Origin: CAVSIP01 sp963728075 | Lineage (GTDB): Bacteria > Actinomycetota > Actinomycetes > JAFAQI01 > DASSKL01 | DNA length: 64,000 bases | Direction of reading: 5' to 3' | Assembly (NCBI GenBank): GCA_963728075.1 | Contig: CAVSIP010000002.1 | Coordinates: 1 to 64,000, forward strand | Part shown: positions 51,854 to 59,613 of the stretch, piece after piece | Numbering within the stretch: the stretch's first letter is position 1 | How the letters are laid out: every line of letters begins with the position of its first letter | Notes under the pieces: model-generated | What the model saw: the letters and a program-made list of their open reading frames with translations, nothing else | What the model was told of the DNA's origin: nothing | The model's database searches: none | Position numbers and translations under genes: made by a program

Positions 51854-52057
51854 GTGAGGGCTAGCACGACCCCGAAGCGGTTCGTCGTTGGCATGAGCGC
51901 GGCAGTCGGAGCGCAGCTGATCGTGCTCGGGATCGTCGTTGCTGTTCTGTTGGGAGCGTCAGCGGACTTTCTGTTTGCGACACTGCCCTTGCTAGGACTG
52001 AGTCTCGGTGTGACCAGTGCGCTCACCCTGGCGGGAACCGCGCGAACTCACGAGTGA
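51854..52057 (+). CDS. Small two-helix membrane protein
   Basis: This 67-residue protein from the GTG at 51854 (a longer frame starts at 51812) has two hydrophobic helices (MSAAVGAQLIVLGIVVAVLL and FLFATLPLLGLSLGVTSALT). It follows the secreted protein by about 70 bases on the same strand. Function unknown. Confidence 0.5.
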   Translation: MRASTTPKRFVVGMSAAVGAQLIVLGIVVAVLLGASADFLFATLPLLGLSLGVTSALTLAGTARTHE

Positions 52058-52222
52058 GCTACACCGCCTTCGCGCGTTGGCGGACGTCCCATGGGGCCGG
52101 TATCGGTCGCGCACATCGCGCCCGGGTAGCCCTGTTGACAGCGTCGGCTACCTACGACGCCTCTTGGGAGCACTCGTTTCGAGCACGAAGGCGCGTGGGT
52201 CCGACCGTTCAGCCCTGGCCTA

Positions 52223-52411
52223 GTGATGTGCATGGCTATACCGAGGCACGGCAGGTGGTCGCATTTCGATGCCGTCGTCGACCTTGCGGTGTACGCCGAC
52301 ACAATGACAGTGCTCAGCCAGACCGCGTTCGCAGGGCTATTCCGCAACAACGACGCCTCGCTGCGCAGATACCTGCGTGGGTTGACGACATCCACGCACA
52401 CGTCCCCATGA
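52223..52411 (+). CDS. Orphan small protein coupled to next gene
   Basis: This 62-residue frame (MCMAIPRHGRWSHFDAVVDL, YADTMTVLSQTAFAGLFRNN) ends with an ATGA overlap to the gene at 52408. Hydrophobic positions fit a small helical protein. A longer competing frame across the region from 52054 is Arg-rich and ignored. No family is recognised; the coupling is the main support. Confidence 0.4.
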   Translation: MMCMAIPRHGRWSHFDAVVDLAVYADTMTVLSQTAFAGLFRNNDASLRRYLRGLTTSTHTSP

Positions 52412-52941
52412 CGGATGACGGTGCTGACCGGCTTCGCCGCCGTGCCCTACGCGATTCACGGGTCCGAGGACGCCTCGAATCGATCGCGAGGCGCGGGCAC
52501 CTTGCCAACGTAACGACGCGCCGGCTCCGGCCATGCATGCTCGAGCACGGGCTCGACGCAGACGCCCTGCTCGACTCGCATGGCGATCTCATCCTCGACG
52601 ATGAAGATGTGCCGCTCGTTGTCCAGTTCCTCAACGAGGCGTCGCCACGCGGAGCGCTGCCCGAGCCGCCGCCGCATGAGCTGACCGCAGCAGAGCGCGA
52701 CAACGTGGCATCAGGCGTCCGATCCCTGCTGCAAACGGGCCGCGCGTCCATCGGGCAGCCGCCGAGACGTTGCGAAGCGCAGATCGTCACGTTCTGGCAC
52801 GGCGACTCGATCCTCGAGGTACGCCACGCGGCGGGCTCAATCGCCAGCCTGACGCGCATCCCTCGCCGCCCGCGCTCGCAGGACAGCGACCTACTGTTCT
52901 CCCTGCTCGCTCGTCACGTGGCAGAGCTGCCTGAGCGGTAA
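52408..52941 (+). CDS. Orphan protein, second of coupled pair
   Basis: This 177-residue protein starts at the ATG overlapping the preceding stop. The middle contains MLEHGLDADALLDSHGDLIL and DDEDVPLVVQFLNEA, and the end a beta-type segment (AQIVTFWHGDSILEVRHAAG). The small-plus-larger coupled layout resembles toxin-antitoxin or immunity pairs, but no catalytic motif is visible. A 15-bp inverted repeat directly follows. Confidence 0.5.
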   Translation: MTDDGADRLRRRALRDSRVRGRLESIARRGHLANVTTRRLRPCMLEHGLDADALLDSHGDLILDDEDVPLVVQFLNEASPRGALPEPPPHELTAAERDNVASGVRSLLQTGRASIGQPPRRCEAQIVTFWHGDSILEVRHAAGSIASLTRIPRRPRSQDSDLLFSLLARHVAELPER

Positions 52942-52994
52942 GTGCCGTTAGGCCACACATAGGTCGCTGTACGACACAGGTGGTCTAACGGCAC
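52942..52994. repeat. 15-bp inverted repeat before vapBC
   Basis: gtgccgttaggccac (52942-52956) pairs with gtggtctaacggcac (52980-52994) with one mismatch across a 23-base gap. It directly follows the orphan gene and precedes the vapB promoter region (a TAGTAT box at 52996-53001). A terminator or VapB operator are the likely readings. Confidence 0.5.
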
Positions 52995-53041
52995 CTAGTA
53001 TCACTTGTGTTCTGGAGCGAGTGGCGCGCCAGAATGGCGCC

Positions 53042-53272
53042 ATGCCCAGTGTGCAGGTAAAGGACGTCCCGGCTGACGTACATGCCATCTTGCGCCAGCG
53101 TGCGGCAGCTGCCGGGCAGTCCTTGCAGGAATATCTGCTCGATCGGCTCACCGAGGAGGCCCGGACGCCCACCCTTGATGAGGTGCTGGATCGCGCCGGC
53201 GGCCGCGCTGGCGGTTCGGTGTCCTTCAAGGCGGCGGTCGCCGCCGTCCGAGCCGACCGTGATCACCGGTGA
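53042..53272 (+). CDS. vapB: VapB/FitA-type antitoxin
   Basis: This 76-residue protein has a ribbon-helix-helix N-terminus (MPSVQVKDVPADVHAILRQR, AAAAGQSLQEYLLDRL) followed by a toxin-binding tail. An in-frame GTG at 53021 has a ggag site 3 bases upstream, but alignment with the family favours the ATG at 53042. It overlaps vapC by GTGA. Confidence 0.83.
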   Translation: MPSVQVKDVPADVHAILRQRAAAAGQSLQEYLLDRLTEEARTPTLDEVLDRAGGRAGGSVSFKAAVAAVRADRDHR

Positions 53273-53661
53273 TCGTCGTCGATGCCAGTGTGCTGGCTCC
53301 GGCGCTTGGCGATGACGGGCGAGACGGTGACCGTGCCCGCGCCCGGCTGCGTGGAGAACAGCTGGCCGCTCCGCACCTGATCGACCTGGAAGTCGCCTCC
53401 GTCTGGAGGCGGCAACTAGCCGGTGGACGCATGGATCCGCGGCGAGCCGAGATGGCGGTCGCCGATCTGACGAGTCTGCCGTTGCGCCGAGCGCGGCACG
53501 TCAATCTCTTGTCGCGATGCTGGGAGTTGCGAGAGAACCTGACGCCCTACGACGCTGCCTACGTGGCGCTCGCTGAGGCCCTGGATGTCACGCTTGTCAC
53601 AGCCGATCGTCGGATGGCCCAGGCACCTGGGCCTCGCTGCACCGTCGAGGTGCTCTCCTGA
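53269..53661 (+). CDS. vapC: VapC PIN-domain toxin
   Basis: This 130-residue PIN nuclease has acidic residues in IVVDASVLAPALGDDG, HLIDLEVASVWRRQL, YDAAYVALAEAL and TLVTADRRM. It is a type II toxin-antitoxin partner of the preceding gene, and probably a tRNA/rRNA endonuclease. The frame is complete. Confidence 0.87.
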   Translation: MIVVDASVLAPALGDDGRDGDRARARLRGEQLAAPHLIDLEVASVWRRQLAGGRMDPRRAEMAVADLTSLPLRRARHVNLLSRCWELRENLTPYDAAYVALAEALDVTLVTADRRMAQAPGPRCTVEVLS

Positions 53662-53714
53662 GTCACCCGTTCGGGAGCGGCGCTTTGGGAGCCGGCGAAG
53701 CGGGCCTCACAGCA

Positions 53715-54266
53715 CTACGCGTGGACGTCGATTCGTGCCGTGAATGCGAGTTGCACACACGGCCCACAGTCATCGGTTCTGGTGACGACGCTAGTGGTGC
53801 CCACTGACCGGGCTTCGATGACTGCGGCTGGGCCGCCCCCCTCACCGCTGGTTTCAACAGAGCAGACCGAGGCCGCAGCGTTTCCGGTGAGTGAGAACTG
53901 ACCGAGATGCCTCCGCGCGAAGCGGGCCCAGATGGCAACGCGATCGCCGACAGCGACGTGAACTACGACCGGCTCAGGATTGCCCGCCAAGCCCCCCGCT
54001 TCGTCGCCGCCAAGTCGAAACGTCGCATGAGGCACGGGGGAACAGCGAGCGGCTAGAAGAACTACCGGTGACTGTGACGTGTTCACGGACACCGACTCGC
54101 TCGCCCTGGACGTGGCCGAGCTCCTGAGAGGGCTCTGTCCGGACGTCATCCCTGTCGTTGTCGGCTTCAAACCGCTCGACGCCGCGGATGGTCCAGTTTG
54201 CGCAGCGCCGCAGCCCGCACTCCCCGCGAGAACGACTCCCGCTACAGCGAACGCGAGCGTGTTCAC
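53715..54266 (-). CDS. Putative lipoprotein
   Basis: This 183-residue frame has an N-terminal lipoprotein signal (MNTLAFAVAGVVLAGSAGC; Cys19), a Ser/Thr-rich linker and a beta-rich C-terminus (GDRVAIWARFARRHLGQFSL, TDDCGPCVQLAFTARIDV). The paired Cys may form a disulfide. No family is recognised. It faces vapC tail-to-tail. Confidence 0.55.
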   Translation of the reverse strand: MNTLAFAVAGVVLAGSAGCGAAQTGPSAASSGLKPTTTGMTSGQSPLRSSATSRASESVSVNTSQSPVVLLAARCSPVPHATFRLGGDEAGGLAGNPEPVVVHVAVGDRVAIWARFARRHLGQFSLTGNAAASVCSVETSGEGGGPAAVIEARSVGTTSVVTRTDDCGPCVQLAFTARIDVHA

Positions 54267-54602
54267 GGAACTCCCCTCGTGCTTCGACTAGGGCTGACGG
54301 AGATGAGACGCGCACTGCGCCAGCGCGGTTCCATTGGGGCAGGTCACATCCACCTTGCCCCGCGCGGTTGCACGGCCGCACGCCCGCTTGGCCGACACGC
54401 GGTAGCGCCGGCTTGACGTCGATCGCTTGCCCACTGTCGCCGGGACATAGTGCCCTACTACCGAGCACGGTCCGGCTGCCCTCGTCTCGGGGTCTGTCGC
54501 CGCCGAGGCCACAACAACTCCTCCGAACGACAGTGTCGTGGCGGGCAACGCGGCGCCGGACAGCTCCTGCGAGACAACAAGCAGAGCGCTAGCCGGTGCC
54601 TG
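54267..54602. other. Non-coding right flank of island 2
   Basis: I see no supportable gene here. A 122-residue frame on the minus strand covers 54288-54656 but lacks a recognisable start signal and overlaps the terminal repeats. It may supply promoter sequence for the lipoprotein gene. Confidence 0.4.
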
Positions 54603-54647
54603 CGCGTGCCCTATCTGTGCCCTAACTGGCGGCGAAATAGGGCACAG
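54603..54647. repeat. Terminal motif of island 2, right copies
   Basis: 54603-54625 is the exact second copy of 38788-38810. An inverted partial copy, tagggcacag, lies at 54638-54647. Two copies in opposite directions near the integration end are typical of integrase arm sites. Confidence 0.6.
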
Positions 54648-54701
54648 GACGGCCATTCACGGTCACTGGCCGGGGGCTCATCAGAACGCCGTTCTAGGCC
54701 T

Positions 54702-54725
54702 CTGACCTGCGAAAACGCAGGTCAG
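54702..54725. repeat. 10-bp hairpin with AAAA loop inside right end
   Basis: ctgacctgcg, aaaa, cgcaggtcag form a perfect hairpin ending 5 bases before the tRNA-Ala CCA. Its first 17 bases recur inverted at 38732-38748 inside the left end. It may terminate transcription out of the element or bind recombination proteins. Confidence 0.5.
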
Positions 54726-54729
54726 GCGG

Positions 54730-54805
54730 TGGTGGAGACGAGGGGACTTGAACCCCTAACCCCCGCCTTGCAAAGGCGGTGCTCTGCCAGTTGAGCTACG
54801 TCCCC
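54730..54805 (-). tRNA. tRNA-Ala(TGC)
   Basis: The acceptor GGGGACG pairs with CGTCTCC, with discriminator A and an encoded CCA. The anticodon loop TTTGCAA gives TGC; the T-arm is AGGGGTTCAAGTCCCCT. It is complete and 76 bases long. It is the attachment target of island 2. It belongs to the conserved tRNA-Ile/tRNA-Ala pair downstream of gyrA. Confidence 0.95.
54731..54774. repeat. att repeat, right, within tRNA-Ala
   Basis: These 44 bases are identical to 38661-38704. They form the 3' half of the functional tRNA-Ala gene, so integration kept the tRNA intact. Confidence 0.92.
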
Positions 54806-54834
54806 GGGACGACGACCGACAGGGTACCCGGGGC

Positions 54835-54960
54835 TCAGCGCAGGTCGGGCTCCTTCGTCGCCTCGGCCCACAGCGCGGCCTCGAGCTGCGCCTCGCGGAG
54901 CCGGCGCAGGGCGCCGATCCCGGCGCCGACGGCGAGCAGGAGCACCAGCAGCTTCTTCAC
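54835..54960 (-). CDS. DLW-39 family small protein
   Basis: This 41-residue protein has a GTG start (MKKLLVLLLAVGAGIGALRR, then LREAQLEAALWAEATKE). The hydrophobic N-terminus and LWAEAT ending match the conserved actinobacterial DLW-39 family found beside this tRNA pair. Function unknown, presumably membrane-associated. Confidence 0.8.
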   Translation of the reverse strand: MKKLLVLLLAVGAGIGALRRLREAQLEAALWAEATKEPDLR

Positions 54961-54983
54961 GGACCCAGCGTACGGCGGCCGGC

Positions 54984-56018
54984 TCAGCGCACGTCGGCGG
55001 CTGCGTCGGCGTACGTCACCCGCAGCTCCCGCTTGAGGATCTTGCCGCTGGGGTTCTTCGGCAGCGCGGGGGTCACCAGCACCTGCTTGGGGACCTTGAA
55101 GCCGGCGAGGTGCTCGCGGCAGTGCGCCTGCACCGCAGCGGCGTCGAGCACCCCGCCCTCCTTCGGCACCACCACCGCGACGACGGCCTCGATCCAGTAC
55201 GGGTGGGGCACGCCGAAGACGGCGACCTCGGCGACGTCCGGGTGCTGGTAGATGACCTCCTCCACCTCCCGGCTCGCCACGTTCTCACCACCGGTCTTGA
55301 TCATGTCCTTCTTACGGTCGACGACGGTGAGGTAGCCCTCGTCGTCGAGCACGCCGAGGTCACCGCTGTGGAACCAGCCGTTGCGGAAGGCCTCCGCCGT
55401 CTTGTCCGGGTCGTTCCAGTAACCGAGCATCGCGTGCGGCGAACGGTGCACGATCTCGCCGACCGTGCCCGGCGGCACCGGCTGGTCGGCGTCGTCGACG
55501 ACCGCGGTCTCCACGTTGAGCCCCGCCCGGCCGGCGGACCCGGGCTTGGTCAGCTGCTCCTCGGGTCGAAGGATCGTCGCCAGCGGAGCCATCTCGGTCT
55601 GGCCGTAGAAGTTGAACAGCCGGACCTGGGGCAGCCGGCGGGACAGCTCACGCAGCACCTCGGTCGGCATGATGGCGGCGCCGTAGTAGCCCTTGCGCAG
55701 GCTGGACAGGTCCCGCTGGTCCAAGTCCGGATGGCGCAGCAGCGCGATCCACACCGTCGGCGGGCAGAACAGCTTGGTGGCGCGCTCGCGCTCCACGGTG
55801 GCCAGGATCTGCGCCGGGTCCGGCGCCCCCAGCACGATGCTGCGGGCACCCAGCCAGACGTCCGGCGTGAGGAAGCAGTGCAGCTGCGCGCAGTGGTACA
55901 GCGGCAGGGAGTGCACCTCCACGTCGTCGCCGGTCATCTCACCGTCGACGGCGCACGTCGTGTACTGCGCCAGGAGGCTCCGGCTGGTCATCATCGCGCC
56001 CTTGGGCCGCGACTCCGC
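54984..56018 (-). pseudogene. Acyl-CoA synthetase (AMP-binding) remnant lacking the N-terminal part
   Basis: Coherent ANL-family sequence starts inside the P-loop motif (SRPKGAMMTSRSLLAQY) and continues through NFYGQTEMA, GWFHSGDLGVLDDEGYLTV, DRKKDMIKTGGENV and the C-terminal KNPSGKILKREL. About 170 N-terminal residues are absent; upstream lies the opposite-strand DUF2203 gene instead. It has no good start codon. Without the N-terminal domain adenylation is unlikely. It is best read as a 5'-truncated remnant, though expression from an internal start is not excluded. Confidence 0.72.
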
Positions 56019-56022
56019 CGTA

Positions 56023-56400
56023 GTGGACACTGCGCAGGTGCAGCGAGTGTTCAGCGTGGACGAGGCGCGCGCGCTCATGCCGGACGTACACCAGCGGGTC
56101 GCGCAGATCGTGACCCTGCGGGCGGACCTGGCCGAGCTGACCGCGGCGATCCGGACCGGCGCCCCGTCTCCGCACGGCGGCGTGGCCGAGGCGAAGGGCC
56201 TCGAGGCGCGGCTGCACGAGGCGCTGGGCTGGCTGCGCGACCAGGGCTTGCAGGTGAAGGGCTTCGCCCCCGTGCTGCTGGACTTCCCCGCCGTGCTCGA
56301 CGGGGACGACGTCCTGCTGTGCTGGCTCGAGGGCGAGCCGGCGCTGGGCTGGTACCACCGACGCGAGCTCGGTTTCGCCGGCCGGCGGCCGCTCGACTAG
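56023..56400 (+). CDS. DUF2203 protein
   Basis: This 125-residue protein is taken from the GTG at 56023 (another GTG at 56038). It contains VFSVDEARALMPDVHQRVAQ and the family ending LDFPAVLDGDDVLLCWLEGE then GWYHRRELGFAGRRPLD. DUF2203 has no known function. It lies divergent to the acyl-CoA ligase remnant, whose loss may have been caused by a deletion at this junction. Confidence 0.82.
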   Translation: MDTAQVQRVFSVDEARALMPDVHQRVAQIVTLRADLAELTAAIRTGAPSPHGGVAEAKGLEARLHEALGWLRDQGLQVKGFAPVLLDFPAVLDGDDVLLCWLEGEPALGWYHRRELGFAGRRPLD

Positions 56401-56430
56401 CACCAGCGGGGGTGCGGGAAAGGCTCCGGG

Positions 56431-56504
56431 TGGGCCTGGGAGGACTTGAACCTCCGGCCTCATCCTTATCAGGGATGCGCTCTAACCGACTGAGCTACAG
56501 GCCC
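56431..56504 (-). tRNA. tRNA-Ile(GAT)
   Basis: The acceptor GGGCCTG pairs with CAGGCCC, the discriminator is A and no complete CCA is encoded. The anticodon loop CTGATAA gives GAT; the T-arm is GGAGGTTCAAGTCCTCC. It would be the ligand read by the ileS T-box in island 1 (ATC specifier). Confidence 0.95.
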
Positions 56505-56541
56505 GGGACAGCGCGTGCCAGCCTACCTCAGCGCCGAGGGG

Positions 56542-57075
56542 TCACTCCCGCTCGGTCAGGGTCACCTCGATGCCCCCGACGAGGTCGGCGCAGACGTTGT
56601 AGACGAAGGCGCCGAGGGTCGCGAGCGCGGTCACGAGGACGACGTTGACGGCGCCGATGACCGCCGCACCGCCGACCACGCGACCGAGCGGGGCGTACTC
56701 GTTCACCGTGCCGCTGCCCGGGCTCACGTCCTGCACGAACGACGAGATCGAGTCGAACACGCCCATCCCGCCGAGGATGAGGTACAGCGCGAGGACCGCC
56801 ACCACGAAGATGACGAGCAGGGCCGCGGAGAACAGGAACGTGAACTTCAGCACCGACCACGGGTCGACGTGCTTGATCGCCAGCCGGGCCCGGCGCGGCC
56901 CGCGGCGGGTCGCGGCCGACGGCCGCATGGCGCCCAGCGGGCCCCCCGCCGCCGCGGGTCGCCCGCCCGGGACGGGGGAGCCCGACGACCCGTCCGGCGG
57001 GTTCTCCCCGACCGGACGGGCCCAGCGCTCGTGCTCGGCCGTCTCCGGCCCTCGTGGTGTCTGCTCGTCGGTCAC
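56542..57075 (-). CDS. DUF3566 membrane protein
   Basis: This 177-residue protein has a Pro/Gly-rich N-terminus and two transmembrane helices (FLFSAALLVIFVVAVLALYL and AAVIGAVNVVLVTALATLGA). The core ARLAIKHVDPWSVLKFTF is the DUF3566 signature. The gene abuts the gyrA stop with no gap, as in other actinobacteria. Function unknown. Confidence 0.9.
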   Translation of the reverse strand: MTDEQTPRGPETAEHERWARPVGENPPDGSSGSPVPGGRPAAAGGPLGAMRPSAATRRGPRRARLAIKHVDPWSVLKFTFLFSAALLVIFVVAVLALYLILGGMGVFDSISSFVQDVSPGSGTVNEYAPLGRVVGGAAVIGAVNVVLVTALATLGAFVYNVCADLVGGIEVTLTERE

Positions 57076-59562
57076 TTAGTCGTTGTTCTCATCCGGCTCG
57101 GCATTACGCGCGACTGCCACGACGCTGTCCCCGTCGGGCAGGTTGATCAACCGTACGCCCATGGTCTGGCGCTGCGCACGACGGACCTCGGCCGCGCGGG
57201 TCCGGATCACCCCACCCGAGGAGGTGATCGCGAACAGCTCCTCGTCGGTGCGGACGACCATGGCGCCGACGAGCTGGCCGCGCTTGGCGACGATCTTCGC
57301 GGTGAGCACGCCCTTGCCGCCGCGGCCCTGGACGGGGTACTCGCCGACCTTGGTGCGCTTGGCGTAGCCGCCGTCGGTCGCGACCAGGACGTCGACCTCC
57401 TCGTCGCGGACGACCTCCATCGCGAGCAGCTCGTCCCCCTCGGCGAAGCGCATGCCGATGACGCCCGAGGTGGCACGACCCATGGGCCGCAGCGTCTCGT
57501 CGTCGGCGTGGAAGCGGATGGACTGAGCGCCGCGGCTGACCAGCAACAGGTCGTCCTCTGCGCTGACCAGCGCGGCGGAGATGAGCTCGTCGTCGTCCTT
57601 GAGGTTGATCGCGATGACCCCGCCGCTGCGGCTGGAGTCGAAGTCCGTGAGCGGGGTCTTCTTCACCAGCCCGCGCTTGGTGGCCAGCACGAGGTACGGC
57701 GCGACCTCGTAGTTCTGGATGTCCATGATCTGGGCGATGGTCTCGTCCGGCTGGAAGGCGAGAATGTTCGCGACGTGCTGGCCCCGGGCGTTGCGCGACA
57801 TCTCCGGCAGCTCGTGCGCCTTCGCGCGGTACACCCGGCCCTTGTTCGTGAAGAACAGGATCCAGTTGTGCGTCGAGGTCACGAAGAAGTGCTCGACGAT
57901 GTCGTCCTGCTTCAGCTGCGCGCCCTGGACGCCCTTGCCGCCGCGCTTCTGTGACCGGTACAGGTCGGTCTTGGTCCGCTTCGCGTAGCCGGAGCGCGTG
58001 ATCGTGACGACCACGTCCTCCTCGGCGATGAGGTCCTCGAGCGACAGGTCGCCCTCGTAGGGCACGATCCGGGTGACCCGGTCGCGGCCGTACTTCTCGA
58101 CGATCTCGCCCAGCTCGGTGCCGATGATCTCGCGCTGGCGGGTCGGGGACTCGAGGATCGCGTTGAGCTCGGCGATCCGCTCGGTCAGCTCGCCGTACTC
58201 GTCGATGATCCGCTGCCGCTCCAGAGCGGCGAGGCGGCGCAGCTGCATGTCGAGGATGGCGGTCGCCTGCACCTCGTCGATGTCGAGGAACGACATCAGC
58301 TGGCCGCGGGCGGCGTCCGCCGACTCGGCGTTGCGGATGAGGTTGATGACCTCGTCCAGGGCGTCGAGCGCCTTGAGCAGCGCGCGCAGGATGTGGGCGC
58401 GCTCCTCCGCCTTGCGCAGCTGGTAGCGCGTACGCCGGACGATGACCTCGACCTGGTGGCCGACGTAGAAGCGGACGAGCTGGGCGAGGTTCAGCGTGCG
58501 CGGCACACCGTCGACCAGGGCCACCACGTTGCAGCCGAAGGTGTCCTGCAGCTGGGTGTGCTTGTACAGGTTGTTCAGCACCACCCGGGGGACGGCGTCC
58601 CGCTTGAGCGTGACGACGAGACGCAGGCCGGTACGGGTCGATCCCTCGTCGGCCAGCTCGGCGATGCCGGCCATCCGGCCGTCGTCGACCAGCTCACCGA
58701 TCTTGCGGAGCAGGGCGTCCTTGTTCACCTGGTAGGGCAGCTCGGTGACGATGAGCTGCGCCCGGCCGCGGCGGTCCTCGTCGATCTCGACGACGGCCCG
58801 CATGCGGACGGAGCCGCGCCCGGTGCGGTAGGCGTCCTCGATGCCGTCGCGGCCGACGATGAGCGCACCGGTCGGGAAGTCCGGCCCCGGGATGCGCTCC
58901 ATGCACGCCGCCAGCAGCTCCTCGTCGGCGGCGTCCGGGTGCTCGAGGTACCAGTGCACCGCGGAGGCGACCTCACGCAGGTTGTGCGGCGGGATGTTCG
59001 TCGCCATACCGACCGCGATGCCGGCGGCGCCGTTGACGAGCAGGTTGGGGATCCGGCTCGGCAGCACGACCGGCTCCTGCGCCCGGCCGTCGTAGTTCGG
59101 GACGAAGTCGACCGTCTCCTGGTCGATCTCGCGCAGCATCTCCATCGCCAGCGGCGCGAGCCGCGACTCCGTGTAGCGCATCGCGGCCGGCGGGTCGTCG
59201 CCCTGCGAGCCGAAGTTGCCGTTGCCGTCGATGAGCGGCTCGCGCATCGACCACGGCTGGGCCAGCCGGACGAGGGTGTCGTAGATCGCCGAGTCGCCGT
59301 GCGGGTGGTAGTTGCCCATGACGTCGCCGACGACGCGGGCGCACTTCACGTAGCCCCGGTCGGGACGGTAGCCGCCGTCGTACATCGCGTAGAGCACCCG
59401 CCGGTGCACCGGCTTGAGCCCGTCGCGGACGTCGGGCAGCGCGCGGCCGACGATGACCGACATCGCGTAGTCGAGGTAGCTGCGCTGCATCTCGACCTGG
59501 ATGTCGACCGGCTCGATACGGTCCTCGGGCCCGCCTGGCGGCGGGGTGGTCACCTCGGTCAC
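57076..59562 (-). CDS. gyrA: DNA gyrase subunit A
   Basis: This 828-residue protein has the breakage-reunion domain with catalytic Tyr in AAMRYTESRLAP and a quinolone-determining region reading NYHPHGDSAIYDTLVRLAQP. A serine occupies the usual resistance position, as in quinolone-sensitive enzymes. The C-terminal beta-pinwheel contains the GyrA box QRRGGKG-like QKRGGKGVQG. It works with GyrB to introduce negative supercoils. Confidence 0.96.
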   Translation of the reverse strand: MTEVTTPPPGGPEDRIEPVDIQVEMQRSYLDYAMSVIVGRALPDVRDGLKPVHRRVLYAMYDGGYRPDRGYVKCARVVGDVMGNYHPHGDSAIYDTLVRLAQPWSMREPLIDGNGNFGSQGDDPPAAMRYTESRLAPLAMEMLREIDQETVDFVPNYDGRAQEPVVLPSRIPNLLVNGAAGIAVGMATNIPPHNLREVASAVHWYLEHPDAADEELLAACMERIPGPDFPTGALIVGRDGIEDAYRTGRGSVRMRAVVEIDEDRRGRAQLIVTELPYQVNKDALLRKIGELVDDGRMAGIAELADEGSTRTGLRLVVTLKRDAVPRVVLNNLYKHTQLQDTFGCNVVALVDGVPRTLNLAQLVRFYVGHQVEVIVRRTRYQLRKAEERAHILRALLKALDALDEVINLIRNAESADAARGQLMSFLDIDEVQATAILDMQLRRLAALERQRIIDEYGELTERIAELNAILESPTRQREIIGTELGEIVEKYGRDRVTRIVPYEGDLSLEDLIAEEDVVVTITRSGYAKRTKTDLYRSQKRGGKGVQGAQLKQDDIVEHFFVTSTHNWILFFTNKGRVYRAKAHELPEMSRNARGQHVANILAFQPDETIAQIMDIQNYEVAPYLVLATKRGLVKKTPLTDFDSSRSGGVIAINLKDDDELISAALVSAEDDLLLVSRGAQSIRFHADDETLRPMGRATSGVIGMRFAEGDELLAMEVVRDEEVDVLVATDGGYAKRTKVGEYPVQGRGGKGVLTAKIVAKRGQLVGAMVVRTDEELFAITSSGGVIRTRAAEVRRAQRQTMGVRLINLPDGDSVVAVARNAEPDENND

Positions 59563-59584
59563 AGGTTGCCCTTCGGGGTACGGC

Positions 59585-59613
59585 GATCAGCGGCCGCGGT
59601 TCGGCCGCTGATC
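59585..59613. terminator. 12-bp hairpin between gyrB and gyrA
   Basis: gatcagcggccg (59585-59596) pairs with cggccgctgatc (59602-59613) around a 5-base loop; the right arm contains the gyrB stop codon. With only 49 bases between the genes it may attenuate or process the gyrBA transcript. There is no T-tract. Confidence 0.45.

Larger units (their letters stand above)
38661..54774. mobile_element. Island 2: AICE integrated in tRNA-Ala(TGC)
   Basis: A 44-bp exact direct repeat (38661-38704 and 54731-54774), the 3' half of tRNA-Ala, bounds a 16.07-kb element. Its core runs right to left: SCO3937-like, small membrane protein, TraSA, RepSA, Xis, Int. Cargo includes two toxin-antitoxin pairs, a DUF1508 protein, two lipoproteins, a broken GAF-SpoIIE phosphatase and orphan genes. 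A 23-bp motif is repeated just inside both ends. The integrase has an IS21 insertion near its 3' end, so mobility may be lost. Confidence 0.9.

Noticed and set aside
52054..52407. N-terminal portion of a 295-residue frame
   Set aside because: The first 118 codons are Arg-rich and conflict with the better 62-residue frame that couples to 52408; only the part from 52408 is called.
54288..54656. 122-residue minus-strand frame
   Set aside because: It overlaps the terminal repeats of island 2 and lacks a convincing start or family features.
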